A stretch of 64,000 bases of DNA from Psychrobacter sp. AH5. GTDB lineage: Bacteria > Pseudomonadota > Gammaproteobacteria > Pseudomonadales > Moraxellaceae. The notes under the pieces are model-generated. The model made no database searches and was not told the origin of the DNA. It saw only the letters and a list, made by a program, of their open reading frames with translations. The translations under genes and the position numbers were made by a program. This document shows, one piece after another, positions 54,534 through 63,865 of the stretch. The stretch spans positions 806,001 through 870,000 of the forward strand of contig NZ_JAMBMT010000001.1 of assembly GCF_040371085.1 (NCBI RefSeq), read 5' to 3'. Each line of letters opens with the position of its first letter. Within the stretch, counting starts at the first letter, position 1.

Positions 54534-55611
54534 TTTAGCTCACGCAATAGAGGGTATGAGCGACTGCTTACAAGGACTGCGCGTTGTTGATCTGACGCGC
54601 AATCTGCCCGGGCCATTTGCGACGCGTCTGCTGGCTGATTTGGGCGCGGATATCATCAAGATTGAGCCAAAAGGCGGTGATCCTGCGCGCGCGTTAGGCG
54701 GATTGTTCGAGGCCTTAAATCACGGAAAAACGACTCAAAAACTAGACTTTCGTGATCCTCAAGGTATTGAAGCGATCAAGGCTCATATTGCAGAAAGCGA
54801 TGTGATGCTCGACAGCTTTCGTCCGGGTGTTCTTGAAGGTATGGGATTGGATGCACAGACCCTGCACGCTCTTAACCCAGAACTGGTTATCGTCTCAATT
54901 ACTGGCTATGGCCTGGCTAACGATAGTGATAACTCTCAAATCGCTCATGATTGGGCGAATAAAGCCGGTCACGATATCAATTTTATGGCGATGAGCGGCG
55001 TGCTTGATCAGCTACGTACTGCAACTGGTGAGCAGGCCATACCTAACATTCAGTTTGCAGATTTGGCTGGCGGTAGTGATACGGCAGTGATTGCCCTGCT
55101 AGCTGCGGTATTTGCCGCCAAGCAAACCGGCAAAGGGCGTCATGTTGCAGTCAGTATGACCCATAGCTTGTACAATCATATGATTATGCCAAAAGCCACA
55201 GGGGAGCTGGTCAAAAGCTTCTCAGGTCAGAGTCCGGCGCCGCACCATGATTTTTTGGGCGGACTATTGCCTTGCTACCGCTTATACCAAACTGCGGATA
55301 ATCGCTATATGGCGGTGGGCTCATTAGAGCTAAAGTTTTGGCAAGGATTGTGCGAGGTGCTCAAGCTGCCGGAGTATAAAGACGTGCATTGGCAGCGCGG
55401 GGTAATGCCCAACCTGCCTGCCAGTCAAGAGGCAGCCAAAGCGGTCGCTGATAAGTTCGCCAGTCAGCCGCTTGAGTTTTGGCAGCAAGTGTTTGCATCC
55501 GCCGACGTTTGCGTGACGCCTGTACTGAGCTTAGAGGAGGCCAAAGCGCATCCGTTATTTGCCCATCAAGACGCGCATCAAGCCACATCTGGATGGCAAC
55601 AGGTTAGGTAA
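54526..55611 (+). CDS. alpha-Methylacyl-CoA racemase (family III CoA-transferase superfamily)
   Basis: A 361-residue CaiB-fold protein. Residues aligned with the M. tuberculosis racemase active site are present: Arg99 in SFRPG, His149 in GHDIN, Asp179 in QFADLAGGS and a Glu in AVGSLELKFW. This favours racemase over CoA transferase. It would invert the 2-methyl centre of branched acyl-CoA before beta-oxidation. ATG 54526 has AGGAG 7 nt upstream. The protein ends early after SGWQQVR; sequence beyond the TAA in the same frame (to 55674) still resembles a family tail, so the stop may be recent. Confidence 0.84.
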   Translation: MANLAHAIEGMSDCLQGLRVVDLTRNLPGPFATRLLADLGADIIKIEPKGGDPARALGGLFEALNHGKTTQKLDFRDPQGIEAIKAHIAESDVMLDSFRPGVLEGMGLDAQTLHALNPELVIVSITGYGLANDSDNSQIAHDWANKAGHDINFMAMSGVLDQLRTATGEQAIPNIQFADLAGGSDTAVIALLAAVFAAKQTGKGRHVAVSMTHSLYNHMIMPKATGELVKSFSGQSPAPHHDFLGGLLPCYRLYQTADNRYMAVGSLELKFWQGLCEVLKLPEYKDVHWQRGVMPNLPASQEAAKAVADKFASQPLEFWQQVFASADVCVTPVLSLEEAKAHPLFAHQDAHQATSGWQQVR

Positions 55612-55687
55612 GTGCAGATTATCAGCAAGTCGAGCAAACGACAACCAGCACCGCTGCCATCAACAGTGGGTTAGTAATAAAGCGCTA

Positions 55688-56410
55688 CTAGGACAAGTTT
55701 TGTATAGCCTCAGGCTTGGACATGGAGCGCCACAATATACCAAATAAAGCATCAAAATTTGCATTGAGCGGGGTGTCTGTCTGACGAATAGTATGCATAA
55801 TACCCAAGCGACTGATAAACCCCATAAACACGTCAAATAAGATAGGCAGTGGCACCGTATCGACTAGCACGCCGCGCTTTTGACCATCCTCGAGCACGCT
55901 CAAAAAAGCATTAATAAGCTCTTTATTATTATAAATAGCGATATTGTGAAAACGCGCTATCGATACTTTGGAGAGCACCATTACCGCGTCAGGATGAGTA
56001 TCGATAAAATCTAAGCAGACCCATAGCGTTTTACGCAGACGATCCTCGACACTATCAATACCTTGCAGGTGATCCATCATTCTTACTGCTAACTTGCCCA
56101 GTACCAAATCCATAATGGTATAAAGCACCGTTTGCTTATCGCCAAAATACTTATAAAGCGTTTGTAGCGACACGTTTGCCGCTTTGGCAATTTGAATCAT
56201 AGTAATATCACTAGCATCGCTACCTGCAAACAGCTGGCGCACCGCTTTTTCTATTTTATCCAAAGTGGCAGGACGCATCTCACTTAAGGGTGCTAAGGCG
56301 GAGGGTCCAGTCTGCTTAGCCGCTTTAGGCAGCTCACTTTTGATGTTAGGGCGCTTGTTAGTTCTGCCAACATCGGCGCTGGATAGTGATTTTGCTCGGG
56401 TTTTTTTCAT
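55688..56410 (-). CDS. TetR/AcrR-family transcriptional regulator
   Basis: A 240-residue regulator with a helix-turn-helix at about residues 70-100 (ITMIQIAKAANVSLQTLYKYFGDKQTVLYTIM) behind an unusually long basic tail of about 50 residues. The C-terminal ligand domain is variable. It sits between the racemase gene and the acyl-CoA dehydrogenase gene and probably represses acyl-CoA degradation genes, releasing DNA on an acyl-CoA. Related dyads in front of both acyl-CoA dehydrogenase loci are candidate operators. Confidence 0.87.
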   Translation of the reverse strand: MKKTRAKSLSSADVGRTNKRPNIKSELPKAAKQTGPSALAPLSEMRPATLDKIEKAVRQLFAGSDASDITMIQIAKAANVSLQTLYKYFGDKQTVLYTIMDLVLGKLAVRMMDHLQGIDSVEDRLRKTLWVCLDFIDTHPDAVMVLSKVSIARFHNIAIYNNKELINAFLSVLEDGQKRGVLVDTVPLPILFDVFMGFISRLGIMHTIRQTDTPLNANFDALFGILWRSMSKPEAIQNLS

Positions 56411-56593
56411 ATCTTATAATCCATTGCTCTAGTCGATCCACGATAAAACACGTATAGGGCTACTGGAATGAGTTTTATGTAGTCTTTATAACTGCACGCG
56501 AAGAGGGTTTATATGAGTCCTACGCTGCAATACTTGTACTGTTTTTAGTCAAGAGGCGCTATATCGCTACTTTTAGACCGAAGTAAATATTAT

Positions 56594-56609
56594 GATAATT
56601 ATAATTACC
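56594..56609. promoter_or_regulatory. Putative TetR operator 3
   Basis: GATAATTATAATTACC, followed by ATTGTATA as in operator 2 read on the other strand. It lies 207 bp before the live acyl-CoA dehydrogenase gene and 184 bp from the TetR start. Confidence 0.5.
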
Positions 56610-56702
56610 ATTGTATAGTACTATATTGCATATCTGATACTTATTTTATAATATAACGATTATAAAACCTGTGTTAATAAGCATTTTATAGCTAAATAAA
56701 AG

Positions 56703-56718
56703 GGTAATATTAATTACC
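56703..56718. promoter_or_regulatory. Putative TetR operator 4
   Basis: GGTAATATTAATTACC, 109 bp after operator 3, the same spacing as between operators 1 and 2. It lies 83 bp before the acyl-CoA dehydrogenase start. The 390-bp gap holds no other recognised element. Confidence 0.55.
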
Positions 56719-56800
56719 TTAATTTATGATTTAACATTACTTAATAACGGTAAATAGTTTGCTAGCTATTGTAAGCCAATATCTTATCAAGGAAGACTTT

Positions 56801-57952
56801 ATGACTATCGCCTGTTTTAAACCTAGCTGGATGGACGAAGAGATTGAGATGCTACACGCCAGTGCGCTAAAAGTATTTAGAGCTTGGGAGCAGCATGATC
56901 AAAAATGGCGCGATAACGGTATGCTGGATCGCGACGCATGGTTAGAAGCTGGCGAGATGGGTTTTTTGTGCGCCTCGATGCCGGAAGAGTATGGCGGTGC
57001 AGGCGGTGACTTTCGTCATGAAGCGGCGCTGATTTATGCGCAGTCAGAAGCCAATCAAGCCGGTTTTGGTGGCTTTTTACATTCAGGAATTGTTGCCCCT
57101 TATATTTTGCATCATGGTACCGAAGAGCAAAAGCAAAAATGGCTACCGAAGATGGCGACCGGCGAGCTGATTGGCGCCATCGCGATGACTGAGCCGGGCA
57201 CCGGCTCCGACTTACAAAATATCAAAACCTTTGCGGTCAAAGACGGCGATGATTATATTATCAATGGCTCAAAGACCTTTATCACCAATGGGCAGTTGGG
57301 CAATCTGATAATCGTCGCCTGCAAAACCAATAGAGAGCAAGGAGCGAAAGGCGTCTCCTTAATCGTGGTAGAAACCGACAATGCGCCCGGATTTGAGCGG
57401 GGCAAAAAACTCAAAAAACTCGGTATGGCTTCACAAGATACCTCGGAGCTGTTTTTTAGTAATATGCGGGTGCCGCAAGCCAATCTGCTGGGTACTGTAG
57501 AGGGTATAGGCTTTGCTCAGCTGATGCAGGAGTTGCCGCAGGAGCGCTTGATAGTGGCACTGGCAGGGGTTGGCGCTATGAAGTTAGCGTTAGATTTGAC
57601 CATTGATTATACCAAAGAGCGCACCGCTTTTGGCAAGCCAGTCTGGAGCTTTCAAAATACGCGCTTCAAATTAGCCGAGTGCAACAGTCACTATATCGCC
57701 TCAAGCGCGCTATGTGATGCCGCTATCGAGTCGCTACTAAAAAAGGAGCTTAGCGTGCAGCATGCTGCTTTAATCAAATATTGGGTGACCGAAAAGCAGT
57801 GTATCGTTATGGATGAGTGCGTGCAACTATTTGGCGGCTACGGTTATATGATGGAGTATCCTATCGCGCGCCTCTACGCTGATGCCCGAGTACAAAAGAT
57901 CTATGGCGGTACTAACGAGATTATGAAAGAGCTGGCGTCACGATTTATGTAA
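56801..57952 (+). CDS. Acyl-CoA dehydrogenase, long-chain (ACADL-like) type
   Basis: FAD enzyme that introduces the 2,3 double bond into acyl-CoA, 383 residues. AIAMTEPGTGSDLQNIKT, FITNGQ and the C-terminal LFGGYGYMMEYPIARLYADARVQ (in parts) are standard. At the C terminus IYGGTNEIMKEL has Gly where MCAD has its catalytic Glu; instead Glu is found in MQELPQERL, as in the LCAD/isovaleryl branch. ATG 56801 follows AAGGAAGACTTT; the frame opening at 56759 is dropped. It replaces the lost paralogue at 50775. Confidence 0.93.
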   Translation: MTIACFKPSWMDEEIEMLHASALKVFRAWEQHDQKWRDNGMLDRDAWLEAGEMGFLCASMPEEYGGAGGDFRHEAALIYAQSEANQAGFGGFLHSGIVAPYILHHGTEEQKQKWLPKMATGELIGAIAMTEPGTGSDLQNIKTFAVKDGDDYIINGSKTFITNGQLGNLIIVACKTNREQGAKGVSLIVVETDNAPGFERGKKLKKLGMASQDTSELFFSNMRVPQANLLGTVEGIGFAQLMQELPQERLIVALAGVGAMKLALDLTIDYTKERTAFGKPVWSFQNTRFKLAECNSHYIASSALCDAAIESLLKKELSVQHAALIKYWVTEKQCIVMDECVQLFGGYGYMMEYPIARLYADARVQKIYGGTNEIMKELASRFM

Positions 57953-58047
57953 AGCGGTTTTTAATATTACTACATATAGTGATTAGTATAAAAGCATTGG
58001 TTATAAAAACCAGAATAACTGAACTCTTAAATATCAGACTATTAATA

Positions 58048-58913
58048 TAGGGTGTGTATAGAATTCAAATCAAGGGCAACCAGATAAAGACACAAGCGAG
58101 CATTACCGCCGCTGCAAAGCTATCTTTGAGCTTATCATATCGCGTGGCAATGCCCCTAAAATGTTTCAATCTAGCAAAAGCGTTTTCTACCAAATGACGG
58201 CAACGATACAAATACCAATCTAGTGTGTCGTTACTGCTTTTAGAGTTCGACTTAACAGGTATGACTGACTGAGCACAGTGCTTGAAGATACACTCTCTAA
58301 TATCGCTACTATCGTAGCCCCTGTCTGCAATCACCGCTTTAGTCTGGTTGTTAATGGTGCTACATATCAACGCCTTTGCCATCTTAGAGTCATGTACTTG
58401 CCCACCTGACAGCTCAACATGTATAGGGTTGCCACAAGCATCGACCACTAAGTGCAGTTTGCTGCTATTACCTGCAACGCTTTTACCAATGGCCTCATCA
58501 AGATGACTGGCTGCGCCTGTACTATGCTGATGAGCTTTAACCACGCTACCGTCTATAAATAACCATTCACTATCATAGTTTGCTGTGACTATCTTCATGA
58601 GCTTTTGCCATTTACCGGTTTTACGCCAGTAACGGTATTGATGATATATGCTAGACCAATGACCAAAATAAGAAGGTAAGTCTCGCCATGGACAGCCTAC
58701 TCGTATGCGGTACAACATGCCTTCAACGGTACGTCTTAGATTGGGCTTGTTATATACGTTAATTTGTCGCAATATAATAAATAGCTTGTGCCAATGTTCA
58801 TCGTTGAGCTTAGTGCGAGCCATAAGTGACGCCTTGTTTCTTTGTTGTGGTAAACATTAGAGTAAGGCGTTGCTTATTTTTTTCAATGCTTTCTCAATTC
58901 TATACAGTCCCTA
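58048..58913 (-). mobile_element. IS5-family insertion sequence, complete (862 bp, 58050-58911)
   Basis: The ends GGGTGTGTATAGAATT (58050-58065) and, on the other strand, GGGACTGTATAGAATT (58911-58896) match at 13 of 16 positions. TA flanks both ends (58048-58049 and 58912-58913), the 2-bp duplication usual for the IS427 group of IS5. A single intact transposase gene fills the minus strand. It adjoins a decayed IS3 orfA, so insertion elements have stacked here. Confidence 0.9.
58065..58823 (-). CDS. IS5-family transposase (IS427/IS1031-like), single frame
   Basis: A 252-residue DDE transposase. N-terminal DUF4096-type domain (LRRTVEGMLYRIRVGCPWRDLPSYFGHW), first Asp in LFIDGSVVKAHQHSTGA, second in AVIADRGYDSSDIRE and Glu in RHLVENAFARLKHFRGIATRYDK. 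Many IS427 members need a frameshift between two frames; here one frame covers all. It appears intact. Confidence 0.93.
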   Translation of the reverse strand: MARTKLNDEHWHKLFIILRQINVYNKPNLRRTVEGMLYRIRVGCPWRDLPSYFGHWSSIYHQYRYWRKTGKWQKLMKIVTANYDSEWLFIDGSVVKAHQHSTGAASHLDEAIGKSVAGNSSKLHLVVDACGNPIHVELSGGQVHDSKMAKALICSTINNQTKAVIADRGYDSSDIRECIFKHCAQSVIPVKSNSKSSNDTLDWYLYRCRHLVENAFARLKHFRGIATRYDKLKDSFAAAVMLACVFIWLPLI

Positions 58914-59181
58914 ATCCATCGCCTCTTTTAAAATATTGTGCTCCTTTTCGGCAACTTTAAGTTGTCGCTTGAGCTGCTTTATTTTTTGAAGAGCTGTTAT
59001 ACGATTGGGCGCGTATGGCTCTGTGCTGATAAACTTGCTTCGACTAGCTTTGTTCTGTCCGTTAGATAACGTTTGCATGGCAATGCTAAGCTACTTTGCG
59101 GTCGCTGAAATATTGCTCTTAATATCTGCTATCTTCTTGACAGCTTCGGCTTTAAATTTGCCACTGTAACTTCTTAGTCAT
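58912..59181 (-). pseudogene. IS3-family OrfA remnant
   Basis: On the minus strand ATG 59181 starts MTKK, a one-base insertion shifts the frame, then KFKAEAVKKIADI, NISATAK, an in-frame TAG, LSIAMQTLSN and finally KQLKRQLKVAEKEHNILKEAMD. This is the helix-turn-helix and leucine-zipper protein of IS3 elements. It stops at the IS5 end and no continuation is seen beyond that element. No orfB is present. Confidence 0.8.
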
Positions 59182-59213
59182 AGCTCAAGTTATTGTTAAA
59201 AATAAAAAATCCC

Positions 59214-59250
59214 ATAAAAAAAGGCTTGCCGCATCGCTGCGAACAAGCCT
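59214..59250 (-). terminator. tRNA terminator
   Basis: On the minus strand AGGCTTG (59250-59244) pairs with CAAGCCT (59228-59222), with an inner CGCA/TGCG stem, followed by a T run (59222-59215). Confidence 0.9.
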
Positions 59251-59261
59251 GATTTAATATG

Positions 59262-59338
59262 TGGTGGGCCCAGTAGGACTTGAACCTACGACCAAAGGAT
59301 TATGAGTCCTCTGCTCTAACCAACTGAGCTATGGGCCC
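59262..59338 (-). tRNA. ileX: tRNA with CAU anticodon, probably tRNA-Ile2 (lysidine type)
   Basis: A full 77-nt cloverleaf with encoded CCA. The acceptor stem GGGCCCA pairs with TGGGCCC; the anticodon loop CTCATAA gives CAU; the T arm contains GGTTCAAGTCC. Annotation by anticodon alone would say Met. C4-G69 and C5-G68 pairs, the TTGGTCG variable region and the GGTTCAAGTCC arm resemble E. coli ileX more than elongator metT, so I favour Ile2, in which TilS converts C34 to lysidine to read AUA. Confidence 0.85.
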
Positions 59339-59419
59339 TAACGTTAGACGCATTATAATACATCAATTATTTAATTTTTCAAGTAAAAGATGATAAGAAT
59401 AGAGACTATTTGCTTAAAT

Positions 59420-60202
59420 TTAATAGCTACCGCCCGCTAAGGTTAAACTACGGCCACCATCCACACTAATAATCTGACCGGTAATATAGCTGGCTTTTGC
59501 CAAATATAGCACGCTTTGAGCGATATCCTCTGGTGTACCTATGCGCCGCATCGGTATAGAGCTGATAATACGATTTTGCTGTGCTTGATCAAGCGCTTGG
59601 TCGCTATCGGTTTCAGGCAAGATATTGACTCCAGGAGCCACACCGTTGACACGTACTAGCGGCGCTAACTCGAGCGCTAACGACTGAACCATCGTGCGCT
59701 GCGCAGCTTTTGCCATATTGTAGACGCTGTATCCGTTAAATGGTTTATCATGCGCGTGAATGTCGAGCAGGCTAATAATGCAGCCTTGTTGTGCTTGCAG
59801 ATAGGGCAGCAGCGCCTGACTTAGTAGTAGCGGCGCTTTGGCATTACTCAAAAACAGCTCATCCCACTGCTCATCATCGATATCACCAAATGGCGTAGGA
59901 TAAAACCTTGATGCATTGTGTACTAATACATCGATCTGCCCAAAAGCGGCGATGATATCATCAACAAAGGCTTGTAAGCTTGCTTTAGTATTAATAACGG
60001 TCAAATTTGCAATCAATAATCTAGCGCTATCAGGGCACTTATTATTAAGCGCGTCAGCTAGTGACTGCGCTTGTTGGGCGCTACTATTAGCGTGAATAAT
60101 GACGCGGTAGCCTTGCTGATGAGCCGTCCGAATAATAGCCGCGCCGATACGTTTAGCGCTGCCCGTGACGAGCATAACAGGAGCATGGTTTATAGTATTC
60201 AT
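59420..60202 (-). CDS. Pteridine-reductase-like SDR
   Basis: Short-chain dehydrogenase, 260 residues. The cofactor loop TGSAKRIGAAI uses the RIG form typical of pteridine reductases and FolM; NASRFYPTPFGDID, the YSVYNMAKAA active site (Tyr-x3-Lys) and the end SVDGGRSLTLAG also match that group. It probably reduces dihydrobiopterin, dihydromonapterin or dihydrofolate. It follows cca by 3 bp on the same strand, so the two are co-transcribed. Confidence 0.82.
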   Translation of the reverse strand: MNTINHAPVMLVTGSAKRIGAAIIRTAHQQGYRVIIHANSSAQQAQSLADALNNKCPDSARLLIANLTVINTKASLQAFVDDIIAAFGQIDVLVHNASRFYPTPFGDIDDEQWDELFLSNAKAPLLLSQALLPYLQAQQGCIISLLDIHAHDKPFNGYSVYNMAKAAQRTMVQSLALELAPLVRVNGVAPGVNILPETDSDQALDQAQQNRIISSIPMRRIGTPEDIAQSVLYLAKASYITGQIISVDGGRSLTLAGGSY

Positions 60203-60205
60203 GAG

Positions 60206-61399
60206 TTACGCTTGGTTGTTTTGAGTCTGCAGGTGCTTAATACGAGCAGCTCGTAGCGCTTCGCCAATAGCTACACCTTTTAGACTACTATCTATACTAT
60301 CCATGCTAATAGCATGAAAGCTGCCTAGCGCAATCATCATTTGTCGGTGATTCTTCGCTAGTTTTAACACTTGGCTAACGACTAACAGCTGTGAGAGTTT
60401 CTCAGGGGTTTTATGAGCGCTACAGGCTTGAATAAGATCAATCTTCTGGGCTGCGCTTAGTTGATCTATTTTCGCTAAATACTGCGCTTGCTGGATAAAT
60501 AAAGTAGCAAGTTGAGTTTGCGCTTTTGGAACTTTGACAAGCTTAGCTATGACGGTTGTTTGCTTTTCAGCAGCGACAGTCTGCAAATTATCATTCGCAG
60601 AGGTTGTTGAATTAAATAAAAAGTTATCAACACTACTCATTAGTAGCGCCCAGCGCTGTGAGAGGTTAAGCTGCATCTGAGCGGCAAAGTATAGCGCTGT
60701 TTGTACTGTTTCTTTGATCGAGGTGTTTTGCCAAGCTTGGTGAATAGGCGCAAAATAATCTTTTAACGCCTTAATATCAAATAGCGTTTGCCAATAGACA
60801 TGCGGGGCCGTTTGCATCATGGCGCGGCTAGACTCTTGCCAAACGCGCTCGCTACTTAAATGATTAAGCTCGCCAGAAGCGACAAGCGCATGCATCAGCT
60901 CAAGGGTGTCATTAGCGATACTAAAGCCTAAGTCATAATAACGGCTATAAAAGCGTGCCACTCGCAGTACTCTTAAAGGATCTTCGCTAAAGGCCTCTGA
61001 GACATGACGTAGCGTTTTATGCTCGATGTCATTAAGGCCACCATAATAGTCAATAATTTCACCCGTGATAGGGGTATCATCAGTAAGGCTAGTCACTTCA
61101 ATGGCCATAGCATTGATAGTCAAATCGCGGCGCTGTAAATCTTCCTCTAGAGTGACCTTTGAGCTGGCATCCACACTAAAGCCTTGGTAGCCATGACCTT
61201 GTTTACGCTCAGTGCGAGCCAGCGCATATTCTTCATGTGAGATCGGATGCAAAAACACAGGAAAATCAGCCCCCACTTGCTGAAATCCTGCTGCTAGCAT
61301 TTGTTCAATACTTGCGCCCACAACGACGAAGTCTTTATCCTTGCTAGGCCGTCCTAACAGCTCATCGCGTACCGCACCGCCGACTAGATAGACTTGCAT
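60206..61399 (-). CDS. cca: CCA tRNA nucleotidyltransferase
   Basis: Adds or repairs the tRNA 3' CCA end. The 397-residue class II enzyme has VYLVGGAVRDELLG, the metal-binding DKDFVVVG, the ERKQGHGYQGF region, RRDLTINAMAIE and EDPLRVLRVARF. Bacterial multifunctional CCA proteins carry a C-terminal HD phosphohydrolase; here the place of the CHDLGKG motif reads ALLMSSVDNFL and I see no HD pair, so that activity is probably lost. GAGG lies 6 nt before ATG 61399. The tRNA gene 0.9 kb away already encodes its CCA. Confidence 0.9.
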   Translation of the reverse strand: MQVYLVGGAVRDELLGRPSKDKDFVVVGASIEQMLAAGFQQVGADFPVFLHPISHEEYALARTERKQGHGYQGFSVDASSKVTLEEDLQRRDLTINAMAIEVTSLTDDTPITGEIIDYYGGLNDIEHKTLRHVSEAFSEDPLRVLRVARFYSRYYDLGFSIANDTLELMHALVASGELNHLSSERVWQESSRAMMQTAPHVYWQTLFDIKALKDYFAPIHQAWQNTSIKETVQTALYFAAQMQLNLSQRWALLMSSVDNFLFNSTTSANDNLQTVAAEKQTTVIAKLVKVPKAQTQLATLFIQQAQYLAKIDQLSAAQKIDLIQACSAHKTPEKLSQLLVVSQVLKLAKNHRQMMIALGSFHAISMDSIDSSLKGVAIGEALRAARIKHLQTQNNQA

Positions 61400-61543
61400 C
61401 ACTACCTCTTTTAGCTAAATTTTAATCAAAAAAAACAGCCAACGCGTGACGTTAGCTGTTTTTATTATAGCACGGCGCTTATCATTAAAGCATAAGTCCC
61501 TAAATCATAAGCACGCAGCAAACCTTTTATTAGGCTTGCAGTG

Positions 61544-63865
61544 TTACTTTTGCTCTTCTTCTAAATCTAAGGCTTCTGTAACAGCCAGCGCTGTCATGTT
61601 GACGATACGGCGAGCAGTCGCTGATGGCGTCAAGATATGCACAGGTTTGTTAGCGCCTAAAAGAATAGGACCGATAGAAGCACTACCAGTAGCTGTTTTT
61701 AGCAGGTTAAAGGCAATGTTTGCCGCATCCAGAGTAGGCAGGATGAGCAGGTTAGCAGCGCCTCTAAACTCTGTTGATGGGAAGTCCTCTAAACGGATAC
61801 GCTCATCTAGAGCAGCATCCCCTTGCATCTCGCCATCGAAATCAAAGTTGACATTCATCTTGGACAGTAACTGATAAACCTCACGCATTTTTACTGCGCT
61901 GGCGCGATCTGAGGTACCAAAGTTAGAGTGCGAGACCAAAGCCACTCTTGGTGTGATACCAAAGCGCTCTAATTGCTCAGCGGCTAGCACTGTCATCTCA
62001 GCCAACTGCTCAGCGGTAGGATCTTCATGGATGTAAGTATCAGCAATAAAGATATTGCGATCTTGCATTAATACCGCGTTCATCGCATAAAAATCACTAA
62101 CGCCTTCTTTTTTGCCGATGACGTTTTGCACGTATTTGAGATGCAATTGATAATGACTAAACGTACCACAAATCATTCCTTCAGCATCGCCGTTTTCGAC
62201 CAATAGTGAGCCAATCAGCGTAGTTTTACGGCGCACATCACGGCGAGCCAGCTCAATACTGACGCCTTTGCGTTTATTCTTCTCATAATAGCCCTGCCAG
62301 TAGTCTTTGTAGCGCGGATCATCATCAATATTGACGATAGTGATGTTGACGCCATCTTCTAGGCGTAAGCCAAGCTTTTCGATATTATTGGCGATAACGG
62401 CTGGACGACCTACTAAGATAGGATGAGCCAATTGCTCATCGACCACTACTTGTACCGCTAGCAAGACGTTATTATCCTCACCTTCACAATAAACGATGCG
62501 CTTAGGATCAGATTTTGCGCGAGCAAAGATGGGCTTCATCACAAACGCTGAGTTATAGACAAACTCAGACAAGCGTTGACGATAGGCATTGATATCATCC
62601 AACGGTAGGGTAGCGACTCCTGAATCCATAGCCGCTTGCGCAACCGCCGAGGCAATCTCGATGATTAGGTTAGGCTCTAGAGGACCTGGGATCAAGTACT
62701 CACGACCAAAACGGCGTATCTTATCTGTCGTTTTGACATTACCCACCGGTGTCGCTTCCACATGAGCCATGGCTGCAATGGCGCGAACACAAGCAATCTT
62801 CATCTCTTCATTGACCGTCGTTGCACCTACATCTAGGGCTCCGCGGAAAATATAGGGGAAGCATAAAGCGTTATTGACTTGGTTAGGATAATCTGAGCGT
62901 CCAGTCGCCATGATGACGTCCGGGCGTACAGAATGCGCTACTTCTGGCATAATCTCAGGCGTGGGGTTAGCAAGAGCAAAGATAATAGGGTCTTTTGCCA
63001 TGCGCTTGACCATATCGGTACTTAAGATACCAGGCATCGATAGTCCTAAGAACATATCGACATCATCCATGACCTCGTCGATAGTAGTCGCATCAGTATC
63101 GCGCGCATACTGCTGCTTGGTCTCATCAAGGTTTTCACGTTTGGTGCTGATAATACCGCGTGAGTCTGAGACGAAGATATTATCTTTATTTACCCCAAGA
63201 GCGCAGATAATATTTAGACACGAGATAGCAGCAGCGCCAGCACCAGAGCAGACAATCTTGATATCTTCTATTTTTTTCTCAGTGATTATTAGCGCGTTGA
63301 GCATAGCGGCGGCAACGATAATAGAGGTACCATGCTGATCATCATGGAACACCGGAATATTCATACGCTCGCGTAGTTCACGCTCAATCTTAAAACACTC
63401 AGGCGCTTTGATGTCCTCTAAATTGATACCACCAAAAGTCGGCTCAAGCGCCGCTACCGCTTCGATAAATTTATCTGGATCGTTTTGGGCAATCTCTAAA
63501 TCGAAAACATCAATACCGGCGAACTTCTTGAATAGTACGCCTTTGCCTTCCATTACCGGCTTTGACGCTAGTGGACCGATATCGCCTAGACCTAATACTG
63601 CAGTACCATTGGTAATGACGCCGACTAGATTGCTACGAGCGGTATATTTTGCCGCTAGTTTTGGGTCTTTTTCGATCTCAAGACAAGGTACCGCTACTCC
63701 TGGCGAATAGGCTAGAGCTAAATCGCGCTGGTTAGCCATCTGCTTGATAGGGGTGACTGAGATCTTACCGGGACGAGGATGGGCATGATAGTGTAGGGCG
63801 GCTTGCTCGAATTGCTCTATTTCTGAAGAAGAGGTGTCCGTATTCAAGGTGGTATCGTCATTCAT
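61544..63865 (-). CDS. maeB: NADP-dependent malic enzyme with phosphotransacetylase-like C domain
   Basis: Malate to pyruvate with NADPH production, 773 residues from ATG 63865. The N-terminal malic part has [37 protein letters not shown] and [16 protein letters not shown]; the C-terminal phosphotransacetylase-like part has [14 protein letters not shown] and the final [14 protein letters not shown] segment. This two-domain form is MaeB (E. coli 759 aa). The frame stays open to the window edge, but the region before 63877 does not resemble the family. ATG 63877 is the alternative start. No Shine-Dalgarno sequence is clear at either. Confidence 0.94.
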   Translation of the reverse strand: MNDDTTLNTDTSSSEIEQFEQAALHYHAHPRPGKISVTPIKQMANQRDLALAYSPGVAVPCLEIEKDPKLAAKYTARSNLVGVITNGTAVLGLGDIGPLASKPVMEGKGVLFKKFAGIDVFDLEIAQNDPDKFIEAVAALEPTFGGINLEDIKAPECFKIERELRERMNIPVFHDDQHGTSIIVAAAMLNALIITEKKIEDIKIVCSGAGAAAISCLNIICALGVNKDNIFVSDSRGIISTKRENLDETKQQYARDTDATTIDEVMDDVDMFLGLSMPGILSTDMVKRMAKDPIIFALANPTPEIMPEVAHSVRPDVIMATGRSDYPNQVNNALCFPYIFRGALDVGATTVNEEMKIACVRAIAAMAHVEATPVGNVKTTDKIRRFGREYLIPGPLEPNLIIEIASAVAQAAMDSGVATLPLDDINAYRQRLSEFVYNSAFVMKPIFARAKSDPKRIVYCEGEDNNVLLAVQVVVDEQLAHPILVGRPAVIANNIEKLGLRLEDGVNITIVNIDDDPRYKDYWQGYYEKNKRKGVSIELARRDVRRKTTLIGSLLVENGDAEGMICGTFSHYQLHLKYVQNVIGKKEGVSDFYAMNAVLMQDRNIFIADTYIHEDPTAEQLAEMTVLAAEQLERFGITPRVALVSHSNFGTSDRASAVKMREVYQLLSKMNVNFDFDGEMQGDAALDERIRLEDFPSTEFRGAANLLILPTLDAANIAFNLLKTATGSASIGPILLGANKPVHILTPSATARRIVNMTALAVTEALDLEEEQK

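Noticed and set aside
55559..55747. 62-codon frame over the end of the racemase gene
   Set aside because: It overlaps two better-supported genes and lacks a start signal.
59262..59338. tRNA as an integration site with flanking attachment repeat
   Set aside because: No integrase gene and no repeat of the tRNA 3' end were found in the window.
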